Below, in pieces: positions 24,310 to 32,280 of a stretch of 64,000 bases of DNA. Source of the DNA: Flammeovirgaceae bacterium (GTDB lineage Bacteria > Bacteroidota > Bacteroidia > Cytophagales > Cyclobacteriaceae); the NCBI GenBank assembly GCA_021298355.1, contig JAJTEH010000007.1, positions 62,001-126,000 on the forward strand, read 5' to 3'. The stretch's first letter is position 1. The number at the start of each line of letters is the position of its first letter. Position numbers and translations under genes: made by a program. Below the pieces are notes generated by a model. It saw nothing but the letters and a program-made list of their open reading frames with translations. It ran no database searches and was not told the DNA's origin.

Positions 24310-25403
24310 TCATCATCTTTATCAACAATGGTATCTCCGTCTGTATCTCTAGGGCAACCTGTTTCATCTACTTGTGTGCCTTTGGCGGTATCGGTACACT
24401 TATCTAATGCATCCTCTACACCATCGCCATCTGTATCGGGGCAACCTTTGAAGGTATCTAAACCAGGCTGGTTAGGGCACTTATCCAGTTTATCTTCAAC
24501 GCCATCGTTATCGCTATCGGGGCAACCAAAAAATCTATTCGTTCCATATACATCAGGGCATCTGTCATCTTTATCAGCAATACCATCATTATCTTTGTCG
24601 GGGCAGCCTTTGTATAAAGCTAAACCTGCTTCATTCGGGCAATCATCTTTATAATCGGCAACGCCATCTCTGTCCATATCAAAAGCACACCCTTGCGAGT
24701 CTACCGATACGTTCGAGGGAGTATCTTTACATTTATCTTTTTTATCGGCAACGCCATCTTTATCGGTATCAGTTGCTTTTCTAAGTTTAAAAACCAAACC
24801 TGCACTGTGTTGCAGATAAAGATCGTTGTTGCCAGTATTTATACCATCCCAAGAATCATATAAAGGTGCGTTAATAGTATTGGCTACTTCTAAACCAACC
24901 CGATCGTTTAACTGAAAAGTTATACCGGCACCGAATGCAACATTGGCAGCCACTTTATTATCGCTGATTTTTGCAGACGATAATTCAGTGTCTTGCTCCG
25001 AGTTGATGAGTGCCGCGCCAAGTCCTGCGGTAAGAAAGGGCGCAATGCCTGCATCTTCTTTAAAAATATACCCATTGTTAAATTTGTACCTTAGTTTTAA
25101 GTTTAAAGCAATGTGATTTGCTTTAAAACCACTTAATCCATCGCTGGTTCTATACTCCATTGAATTGTAAGAAGCCTTTTCAACTAAGTTGAAGGAAGGG
25201 CTGATGTATTGTTGTAATACAATAGCACCACCTAATTTTGGTTTCGAAAATTGATAGAAGTGATGTTGATTTCCGTTTAAGTCGCCATCGTATTCGGAGA
25301 TGGTTGCCTGAAAGCCGATGGAGCCACCTTGTGCTTTTGCACTAAAGCATGCTATTGTCGTAACAAAGACGACCAATAAAATTTTAATATTGTTTCGTAA
25401 CAT
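24297..25403 (-). CDS. Outer-membrane beta-barrel with TSP type-3 calcium repeats (5' part of a frameshifted ompA-like gene)
   Basis: A 368-residue product. The signal peptide ends at FSAKAQG, an N-terminal eight-stranded barrel covers about residues 25-205, and six or so thrombospondin type-3 repeats follow (pattern DxDxDGVxDxxDxCP, residues 210-365). It stops abruptly at DDECQH, where the family continues into the OmpA peptidoglycan-binding domain encoded in a second frame at 23896-24309. Full length would be about 500 residues (23896-25403). It is a structural outer-membrane protein linking to peptidoglycan. A TGGCAC element lies 33 bp before the start. Confidence 0.88.
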   Translation of the reverse strand: MLRNNIKILLVVFVTTIACFSAKAQGGSIGFQATISEYDGDLNGNQHHFYQFSKPKLGGAIVLQQYISPSFNLVEKASYNSMEYRTSDGLSGFKANHIALNLKLRYKFNNGYIFKEDAGIAPFLTAGLGAALINSEQDTELSSAKISDNKVAANVAFGAGITFQLNDRVGLEVANTINAPLYDSWDGINTGNNDLYLQHSAGLVFKLRKATDTDKDGVADKKDKCKDTPSNVSVDSQGCAFDMDRDGVADYKDDCPNEAGLALYKGCPDKDNDGIADKDDRCPDVYGTNRFFGCPDSDNDGVEDKLDKCPNQPGLDTFKGCPDTDGDGVEDALDKCTDTAKGTQVDETGCPRDTDGDTIVDKDDECQH

Positions 25404-25842
25404 AGTATCGATTGTTTATAATCGGATAAGGGTTAGTCAATGCAAGTGCCACACTGTTAAATGACGAAATGTAAGACGTAAAACCTTTTTTAACCTTAAC
25501 CAGAAGGCTTTCTTAGTTTATACTTTGTTACGTAGACATAATTACCTGAGCAATACTATGCACACGTATGTAGATTCTATTGCGCACTTATTTTAGTACG
25601 TAAATGTATTTGCAGGTAAAGCATGTAAAAAGATAATGAGTTGAAATAGTTGAATGAATGATATAAAAGAGAAAGCATCCACATCTAAATAATTTTAGAA
25701 TATGGATGCCTACTTACCTTGCTATTTTTAAAAAGCTTAAAATTAATTGCCACTATATAATTGAGAAGCATGGTAGTTTTAGTTGACTACTGATACAAAC
25801 AATAAAATATTTTTTAAGCATTATTACATAAAGTAACAGTAT
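25404..25842. other. Intergenic region with ompA promoter elements and a long hairpin
   Basis: No gene is seen. It contains the minus-strand TGGCAC element (25436-25451), a TGTAGATTCTA site (25569-25579) and an inverted repeat, GCATCCA...TGGATGC, near 25675-25712 with a long AT-rich loop. The last may end transcripts arriving from the right. Confidence 0.5.
25436..25451 (-). promoter_or_regulatory. Sigma-54-like promoter element of the ompA-like gene
   Basis: Minus strand TGGCACT-N4-TTGAC lies 33 bp before the ATG. The -24 box is perfect; the -12 box differs from TTGCA in its last two bases. A TGTAGATTCTA half-palindrome is located about 120 bp further upstream. Confidence 0.42.
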
Positions 25843-26070
25843 CTATATAAAAGTTAGTTTGTACACGGGTGTTTGATAGTAAATTAAAACTTTTTCTTTA
25901 GAAACCGTATTGGTGCAATGAGCCAATCTTTTATCAGCATGAAGTATAGTAACCTGGTACAGATCTTTACAATGCGTTTTCTTAAAAAGTTCGCCTTTTT
26001 TAAGTTCGCCAACAAAATGACTGATATAAATGGCAATTCTATTATTGATAATTTCTGTTTTAGGTAGCAT
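25843..26070 (-). CDS. Hypothetical protein
   Basis: A 75-residue product (MLPKTEIINNRIAIYISHFVG...), mixed alpha/beta in appearance, with no signal peptide or membrane segment. I recognise no family. It begins 6 nt after the stop of the broken barrel gene on the same strand, which supports a shared transcript. A competing shorter frame on the same strand (25884-26117) looks less protein-like. Confidence 0.45.
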   Translation of the reverse strand: MLPKTEIINNRIAIYISHFVGELKKGELFKKTHCKDLYQVTILHADKRLAHCTNTVSKEKVLIYYQTPVYKLTFI

Positions 26071-26076
26071 AGTTCT

Positions 26077-26577
26077 TTAGTTAAACGTATAGCGAACAGC
26101 AAAGCCACCCCATGCACCTATAAAACCATGGTCGTTGCCAAACTCAAACGAAGGTTGCCAATCCAAAGAAATATTAATCGGCATTTCACTGAATTTATAA
26201 TCGAAACCAATTACTCCACCTACGCCAAGGTATGTGCCGGAGTCCCAATTTTTAAAATAGAATCTTTCATTCTTGTGGTTATTATAAACGGCAATATGGG
26301 CTTCGGGGCCAATATACCATTTCAATCCTTCTGCTCCTTTTATGTTGTAATGGAATTGGTACATACCGGAAAATCGTCCACCATCATTCCAGATGTGTCC
26401 TACAAGTTCAACAGCATTTCTGTTGGGCAGAAATTGTTTAAATGTAATACCAACACCATAAGCCCAGAATTTACCACCAAGGGCAGAGGTTTATTCGCTA
26501 TCGTTATATTTTTGCGCTTGTGTTACATTACATAGTAAGAGAATGAACACAAGACTTAAGAAGAATATCTTTTTCAT
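26077..26577 (-). pseudogene. Outer-membrane beta-barrel protein interrupted by an in-frame TAA
   Basis: From the ATG at 26577 the frame encodes a clear signal peptide (MKKIFFLSLVFILLLCNVTQAQ), six more residues and then a TAA at codon 29 (26491-26493). The same frame continues without interruption for another 138 codons (TSALGGKFWAYGVGITFKQF ... AWGGFAVRYTFN), a small barrel ending in the aromatic C-terminal residue pattern typical of outer-membrane proteins. One base change (TAA from TAT/TAC/GAA etc.) explains it. Either a recent pseudogene or a sequencing error. The region from the internal ATG at 26364 lacks a signal peptide and would not be exported. Confidence 0.8.
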
Positions 26578-26665
26578 AGTATTTTAGTTAAAGTGTAATC
26601 AGAGGATATGCAATGGCTAATGAAAGAGTATCGTTTAGTTCATTCGCCAATTGTGTAAGCATACG

Positions 26666-26681
26666 TGGTAATACCATGCCA
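26666..26681 (-). promoter_or_regulatory. Sigma-54-like promoter element of the broken barrel gene
   Basis: Minus strand TGGCATG-N4-TACCA, about 90 bp before the ATG at 26577, has the same -24 box and spacer type as the ytxH element. The -12 box is poor. A TGTAGAATCTTA site (26742-26753) lies about 60 bp upstream. Confidence 0.35.
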
Positions 26682-26871
26682 GATTAAATTGGTTTAAATT
26701 ACTGAAGTATACAGAACGAATTGTGGAATATATAATCAGTATGTAGAATCTTATCCTCACCTTTTTATAAGAATAATTGTGTAAGAAAGAGAATTATCTG
26801 AAGGAACTAATTGTTATAAAGTAGTGGATATAGAATTTTATTTATAATTACTAACTACCTTGTAGGTAAAC

Positions 26872-27432
26872 ATGAAATTATTTATTCAGAATATGGTGAG
26901 TTTAAGATGCAAAATGCTTGTTAAGCAAGAGTTAGAAAAATTGCATTTACACTATACCTATCTTGAATTAGGAGAAATTCATTTAACCAAAGACATTTCA
27001 GATGCTGATAAACACACTTTACAAGCAGCACTACACAAAGCTGGCCTGGAGATAATGGATGATAAAAAGTCGATTATAATAGAGCGGATAAAAAATGTTA
27101 TTGTGGAAATGATCCACTATGCCGATGAAATGCCTAAAGAAAAATATTCAGCGTACATTAGTGAAAAGGTGGGGAAAGATTATCATTTTCTTTCTGAATT
27201 ATTCTCCAGAAACAAAGGAATTACAATTGAACATTTTATCATCTTACACAAAATAGAAAGGGCTAAAGAGTTAATGATGTACAATGAATTAACCATTTCT
27301 GAAATTGCATATAAACTTAACTACAGCAGCGTGGCCCATCTTTCGCATCAGTTTAAAAAAGTTACAGGCTTAACGCCTACTTTTTTTAAGCAAATGAATA
27401 GAAAGAAAAGGAAAAATCTGGAAGACATCTGA
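26872..27432 (+). CDS. AraC family transcriptional regulator with HMA-like N-terminus
   Basis: A 186-residue regulator. The C-terminal two-HTH AraC domain (about 85-180) contains LTISEIAYKLNYSSVAHLSHQFKKVTGLTPTFFK, split here by reading: first recognition region TISEIAYKLNYSSVA, second HLSHQFKKVTGLTP. The N-terminal 75 residues (MKLFIQNMVSLRCKM...) belong to a Bacteroidota subfamily that resembles heavy-metal-associated domains. In relatives the motif is usually CxxC, but here the first Cys is Ser10 (S-L-R-C), so metal binding may be lost. It heads the plus-strand stress genes and may control the adjacent barrel and cupin. Confidence 0.9.
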   Translation: MKLFIQNMVSLRCKMLVKQELEKLHLHYTYLELGEIHLTKDISDADKHTLQAALHKAGLEIMDDKKSIIIERIKNVIVEMIHYADEMPKEKYSAYISEKVGKDYHFLSELFSRNKGITIEHFIILHKIERAKELMMYNELTISEIAYKLNYSSVAHLSHQFKKVTGLTPTFFKQMNRKKRKNLEDI

Positions 27433-27584
27433 ACTTGCATAAGCGCATGTAATACATGAACAATTTTCTGGTATAGATTTTAAATTACGTTTATACATAT
27501 CCGTACTTACTTAATCAAAATTATGCAAGAGATACTATCAATTGTGTAACAAAAAATACCAGGAAAGAATGGAGTTTTGCCCTG

Positions 27585-28250
27585 ATGAGATTACAAGCAA
27601 AACATAGGGCAAAAAGTGCATTATCTCGAAAATTTACCGTAGTCGTTTTACTTTGTTTTTTTCTTAGCGTAAACATTACTTTAGCGCAACACAAAAAAGT
27701 TTTTACAGTAGGTGTAAAAACAGGAATTACCACATCAAATATTTGGCAGGTAAAACCTACAACCTTTCATGCATATTCTAACGAAGGTTTTATGGCTGGT
27801 GTTTTTACAAGTGTTACACTAGGTAACTATGTGGGTTTACAATTGGAAATATCGGTAACACAAAAAGGATTAAAAGGCACAGGAACATTATTGGGCTCTT
27901 CGTATTCGTTAACACGCACAACAACGTATGTGGATTTTCCGCTTTTAATTCAACTAAAACCGGTTACCTACTTATCGTTTTTTATTGGTCCGCAGTATGC
28001 AGTATTAGCAAAGAGTAAAACCCAATATACATTTAACCAAAATGCAGACCTAGTTCGTGCTGAGTTTAACAAAGAACAAAACAGAAAACACTTGCTCGGA
28101 TTAGTAGCAGGTGTAGATATTCATATTAAACACGTGGTATTGTCTGCAAGAATTGGTTGGGACTTGCAAAATAACAACACAAACAAAAACTCAGTAACGC
28201 CAGACTATCGGAATAAATGGATAGCCCTGTGCCTCGGATATAGCTTTTAA
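27585..28250 (+). CDS. PorT-like outer-membrane beta-barrel protein
   Basis: A 221-residue protein. A positively charged N-terminal region and hydrophobic segment (FTVVVLLCFFLSVNITLAQ) form a signal peptide, with cleavage after LAQ. The mature part has alternating strands (VGVKTGITTSNIW, GLQLEISVTQKGL, YVDFPLLIQLKP, SFFIGPQYAVLAK) and a C-terminal Phe, the layout of the OMP_b-brl_2/PorT family. The N-terminus is unusually long for a signal peptide; a start further in is possible, but no better ATG exists. Its function is unknown. It is flanked by AraC and cupin genes. Confidence 0.85.
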   Translation: MRLQAKHRAKSALSRKFTVVVLLCFFLSVNITLAQHKKVFTVGVKTGITTSNIWQVKPTTFHAYSNEGFMAGVFTSVTLGNYVGLQLEISVTQKGLKGTGTLLGSSYSLTRTTTYVDFPLLIQLKPVTYLSFFIGPQYAVLAKSKTQYTFNQNADLVRAEFNKEQNRKHLLGLVAGVDIHIKHVVLSARIGWDLQNNNTNKNSVTPDYRNKWIALCLGYSF

Positions 28251-28284
28251 AGAGAAAGGTTTTGTAACCATAAAATAGAATAAG

Positions 28285-28647
28285 ATGAAACCGAATAAAG
28301 AATTAGAGAAAGAGAAAGCGCACATAATTGTGGAGATTATAGAGTACGTACCACATGCTGTAGTAAGCAGAACGATAATTAAAAAAACAACCGGTAATGT
28401 TACGGCAACTTCTATGGCATCGGGCGAAGAGCTAAGCGATAAGGCTATTCCATTCGATACGTACGTTCAGATAATAGATGGTAATGCAAACCTTATCATT
28501 CATGATAAATTGATTATGCTAAAATTGGGGCAAGGCATTATAATTCCTGCACATGCCAAACATAGCTTTACTGCTAAAGAACAATTTAAAATGATTACCA
28601 CCGTAATAAAAAGCGGATACGAAGATATTGAAGTAAGTGCTGTTTAA
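28285..28647 (+). CDS. Cupin domain protein
   Basis: A 120-residue single-domain cupin. The barrel core is visible as QIIDGNANLIIHDKLIMLKLGQGIIIPAHAKHSF. The usual GxxxxHxH first motif is not present (YVQIIDGNAN), whereas the second motif GQGIIIPAHAKHSF is. Metal coordination may therefore be incomplete. Such small cupins lie in Bacteroidota stress clusters; the substrate is unknown. Confidence 0.87.
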   Translation: MKPNKELEKEKAHIIVEIIEYVPHAVVSRTIIKKTTGNVTATSMASGEELSDKAIPFDTYVQIIDGNANLIIHDKLIMLKLGQGIIIPAHAKHSFTAKEQFKMITTVIKSGYEDIEVSAV

Positions 28648-28706
28648 GTTTGGTTTACTTTATTTCGATGGTTGGTAAAGTAAAAAACTGAATAAAAAAA
28701 ATAGGT

Positions 28707-29777
28707 ATGGTGTACGTAAAGAAATTAGGAATACTGTTAGATAAAACCAACCATGAGTTTGAAGATCATGGCGTTTTAAATCCTGCTGTAATTAAAGAAG
28801 GCAACACTATTTTTTTACTCTACAGAGCAGTAGCGAAAGGAAATGTTTCCACAATCGGATTTTGTACGTTATCTGCACCCATGCAAATAGAAAGCAGAAG
28901 CAACACGCCTTTGCTTGTTCCTGAAGCCGATTACGAAATGCAAGGAATAGAAGACCCACGTTTGGTGAAAATAGAGGATATATTTTATCTAACATACACG
29001 GCTTACAATGGTACAAATGCATTAGGTGCATTTGCAACTTCATTAGATTTAATACATTGGAACAGGCATGGTATTATAGTGCCACAATTAACATACGATG
29101 AGTTTGTTCACTTAACGGCAGATAATGGCACGTTGCACGAAAAATATGTTCGGTTTAATGCCTATCAGAAAAGCCATGAGAAGCAAGATCGAAAAATTTT
29201 GATTTGGGATAAGAATGTTGTGTTTTTCCCAAAAAAAATAAATGGCAAGTTTTGTTTTCTGCATCGTATTAAACCAGATATACAAATTGTTGTAGCGGTA
29301 GAAAAACTAGAACAACTAACCATAGCGTTCTGGCATACTTATTTTATGCAGTTCGATCAGTATGTTGTGTTATCACCGAAATACGATCACGAAGTAAGTT
29401 ACATTGGTAGTGGTTGCCCTCCGATAGAAACAAAAGAAGGGTGGTTGTTGATTTATCATGGTGTGCACGATACCGTAAAAGGCTATGTTTATTCTGCTTG
29501 TGCCGCCTTGTTAAGTTTAGAGAATCCTGCCATAGAGTTAGCTCGCTTACCCTATCCTTTATTTTATCCGGAACTGGAATGGGAGTTAAAAGGAGAAGTA
29601 AACAATGTTTGCTTTCCTACCGGAACAATTCTGGAAGAAGACACACTCTACATTTATTACGGTGCAGCAGACGAAAGAATAGCAGTAGCAAGTGTTAGTC
29701 TTCACGATTTGTTAGAAGAATTATTGTTGAACAGTAAAAACGAAGTGTATGATGAACTGGGAAAAAGTATTCTTTAA
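28707..29777 (+). CDS. Glycoside hydrolase family 130 protein (mannoside phosphorylase-like)
   Basis: A 356-residue five-bladed beta-propeller. The GH130 signature QGIEDPRLVKI is seen near residue 77, together with LNPAVIKEGNTIFLLYRA near the N-terminus and GSGCPPIETKEGWLLIYHG in the middle, each typical of the family. Known members phosphorolyse or hydrolyse beta-mannosides. The 3' end overlaps the longest start of the glycosyltransferase gene, so the two are probably co-translated and act on the same glycan. Confidence 0.9.
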   Translation: MVYVKKLGILLDKTNHEFEDHGVLNPAVIKEGNTIFLLYRAVAKGNVSTIGFCTLSAPMQIESRSNTPLLVPEADYEMQGIEDPRLVKIEDIFYLTYTAYNGTNALGAFATSLDLIHWNRHGIIVPQLTYDEFVHLTADNGTLHEKYVRFNAYQKSHEKQDRKILIWDKNVVFFPKKINGKFCFLHRIKPDIQIVVAVEKLEQLTIAFWHTYFMQFDQYVVLSPKYDHEVSYIGSGCPPIETKEGWLLIYHGVHDTVKGYVYSACAALLSLENPAIELARLPYPLFYPELEWELKGEVNNVCFPTGTILEEDTLYIYYGAADERIAVASVSLHDLLEELLLNSKNEVYDELGKSIL

Positions 29778-32145
29778 TTCCTCAAACTTTATGGAATTAA
29801 AACGTAAGGGAAATAACGCCCTTGTATACGATACCTTTACAAAGGTAAATCACGAAAAGAGTATTCCGGAAATACTTTTTGTAACATCTTACCCACCACG
29901 CGAATGTGGCATAGCCACCTATACGCAAGATTTAATACAGGCACTTGATAAACAATTTGGCCATTCTTTTTCATTATCGGTATGCGCATTAGATAATAAA
30001 AACGACATAACCAGATACGGCAAGTTTGTTAAATACCTGGTGAGCGACCACGAACAAAATGCCTTTGCAAAACTTTTGTTTCATGTAAACAGAGATAAGA
30101 ACATTAAACTTGTTGTGGTACAACACGAGTTTGGTTTGTATGCAAAACGTGAAAAAGAGTTTCTTGACATGCTTACGAATTTAACCAAACCTGTTGTGCT
30201 GGTTTTTCACACTGTTTTGCCTTCGCCAAACGAAAAACTTAAACAAAATGTAATACAAATGGCTGAGGCATCTGCGGCATGCGTGGTTATGACCCAACAT
30301 GCCAGCAAACAGTTGCAAGAATTTTATGGAGTAGATAAAAACAAGATAACGGTTATTAACCACGGCACGCACTTGGTTTCGTCTATTAATAAGCAGGAAT
30401 TAAAACGCAAGTATACCATAGGAAACAGAGAAGTTATTTCCACTTTCGGGCTTCTTAGTTCCAGCAAAAGCATTGAAACAACTTTACAAGCCATGCCCGA
30501 AATTATCAAACATTTTCCGGATGTTTTGTTTCTGGTTTTAGGAAAAACACACCCTTCTGTTTTTTTAGAAGAAGGCGAACGTTACAGGTTAATGTTAGAA
30601 GAAAAAGTAAATCAGCTAGATATTAACAAGAATGTTTTATTTATCAACGAGTATTTAAGTCTTACAAATTTGCTTGAGTATTTGCAACTAACGGATGTAT
30701 ACTTGTTTACATCTAAAGATCCTAATCAGGCCGTTAGTGGTACATTTTCTTACGCTATAAGTTGTGGTTGTCCGGTAGTATCAACACCAATTCCGCATGC
30801 AAAAGAAGTTTTGAATGAAAGCAATGGAGTAATCATTGATTTCGAAAATGCTAAGCAACTGGCGCAAGCTGTTGTTTCTCTACTTCAAAATGAACCAAAG
30901 CGAGCCGAAATATCCAAACGTAATTTGCAAGACATGGCTACAACCGCGTGGGAGAACTCTGCCATTAACCATGCTTTGTTGTTTATGGATGTGATGCATG
31001 AAAATCAGGAATTGTCTTTCAGTATTCCTGCTGTTTCATTAAAGCACATTAAACACATGACAACCGGTGTGGGTATTATTCAATTTTCAGAATTAAACTC
31101 TCCCGATAAAAAATCCGGTTATACACTAGACGACAATGCACGGGCATTACTTGCCACGTGTTTACATTATGAACTAACAAAAGACACAGACGATTTCACG
31201 TTAGTTAATACCTATCTTCAGTTTATCAAATATTGTTTACAAGAGAATGGTTTGTTCATTAACTATGTAAACCAACACAGGCAAATATCAAATCAGAATT
31301 ATACCGAAAACCTGGAAGATAGCAACGGCCGTGCTGTGTGGGCATTGGGTTATTTAAGTTCGCGCAATAATGGCATACCAAAACAATTGGTGTTTGAGGC
31401 TGATCATATTTTGCAAACGGTGATACCCCATGTTAGAAAATTCCGCTCAACACGCGCTATGGCCTTTATCATTAAGGGATTGCATCATAACAAAAAAAAT
31501 AAACCGGTAATTGAAGAACTAGCCAATCGGCTGGTGCAAATGTATAAACACGAAGCAACTACCAACTGGCATTGGTTCGAAAGTTATTTAACTTACGGTA
31601 ACAGCATTTTACCCGATGCGCTTTTATATGCCTATGAAAATACAGGAATAGAGGAGTATAAAAACATAGCTATCGAAAGTTTTGATTTTTTGCTCAGTAA
31701 AATATTTGTAAACAATCACGTAAAAGTTATCTCGAATAAAGGGTGGCACTTAAAAGGAAATACAAACGAAGAAGTAGTAGGAGGTGAGCAACCCTTAGAT
31801 GTAGCGTACACAATTTTAGCTTTAGAAAACTTTTATCGCATAACGAAAAATGAAGACTACAAAAAGAAAGCGTTCGAAGCGTTTAATTGGTTTTTAGGAG
31901 ATAATCATTTGCATCAGATCGTGTATAATCCTAACACGGGCGGATGTTACGATGGAATAGAGGAACACAATGTTAATCTTAATCAGGGTGCCGAATCTAC
32001 CATCAGTTATTTGTTGGCACGATTAACACTTGATAAACTAAAACAAAGCCATATTGTATATGCCAACCAAAAAGATGCTTATGTATTATCGAAAGCTATG
32101 CAACTAAACTTTGTTAGGGAAGCGTATATGCTTGAGAAAGAATAG
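29749..32145 (+). CDS. GT4 glycosyltransferase fused to an alpha/alpha-toroid domain
   Basis: A 798-residue two-domain protein. Residues ~40-400 form a GT-B fold glycosyltransferase of family 4 (VTSYPPRECGIATYTQDL at the N-lobe; VSGTFSYAISCGCPVVSTP at the donor site). Residues ~430-790 form a helical domain with DDNARALLATCLHYEL, EDSNGRAVWALGYLSS and GCYDGIEEHNVNLNQGAES, resembling glycosidase-like alpha/alpha toroids. The start at 29749 overlaps GH130 by 29 nt. The ATG at 29791 (MELKRKGN) is equally plausible and would leave a 13-nt gap. A role in building a storage or capsule glycan is inference. Confidence 0.88.
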   Translation: MMNWEKVFFNSSNFMELKRKGNNALVYDTFTKVNHEKSIPEILFVTSYPPRECGIATYTQDLIQALDKQFGHSFSLSVCALDNKNDITRYGKFVKYLVSDHEQNAFAKLLFHVNRDKNIKLVVVQHEFGLYAKREKEFLDMLTNLTKPVVLVFHTVLPSPNEKLKQNVIQMAEASAACVVMTQHASKQLQEFYGVDKNKITVINHGTHLVSSINKQELKRKYTIGNREVISTFGLLSSSKSIETTLQAMPEIIKHFPDVLFLVLGKTHPSVFLEEGERYRLMLEEKVNQLDINKNVLFINEYLSLTNLLEYLQLTDVYLFTSKDPNQAVSGTFSYAISCGCPVVSTPIPHAKEVLNESNGVIIDFENAKQLAQAVVSLLQNEPKRAEISKRNLQDMATTAWENSAINHALLFMDVMHENQELSFSIPAVSLKHIKHMTTGVGIIQFSELNSPDKKSGYTLDDNARALLATCLHYELTKDTDDFTLVNTYLQFIKYCLQENGLFINYVNQHRQISNQNYTENLEDSNGRAVWALGYLSSRNNGIPKQLVFEADHILQTVIPHVRKFRSTRAMAFIIKGLHHNKKNKPVIEELANRLVQMYKHEATTNWHWFESYLTYGNSILPDALLYAYENTGIEEYKNIAIESFDFLLSKIFVNNHVKVISNKGWHLKGNTNEEVVGGEQPLDVAYTILALENFYRITKNEDYKKKAFEAFNWFLGDNHLHQIVYNPNTGGCYDGIEEHNVNLNQGAESTISYLLARLTLDKLKQSHIVYANQKDAYVLSKAMQLNFVREAYMLEKE

Positions 32146-32280
32146 TAAGCATGAAGCATAAGGCATAAAGTGAATGTATTGCATCCTAAATTCAGAACAT
32201 GATAGTTGTTTAGATTTTTTATGCAAGCTGAATTTTTTATAAAACACTGTTTAATAAATTGGTTTTAAAATTACTCGTGT

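Noticed and set aside
24330-24780. DNA tandem repeat
   Set aside because: The periodicity reflects protein-level TSP type-3 calcium repeats in the ompA-like gene; the DNA units differ too much to be a tandem array.
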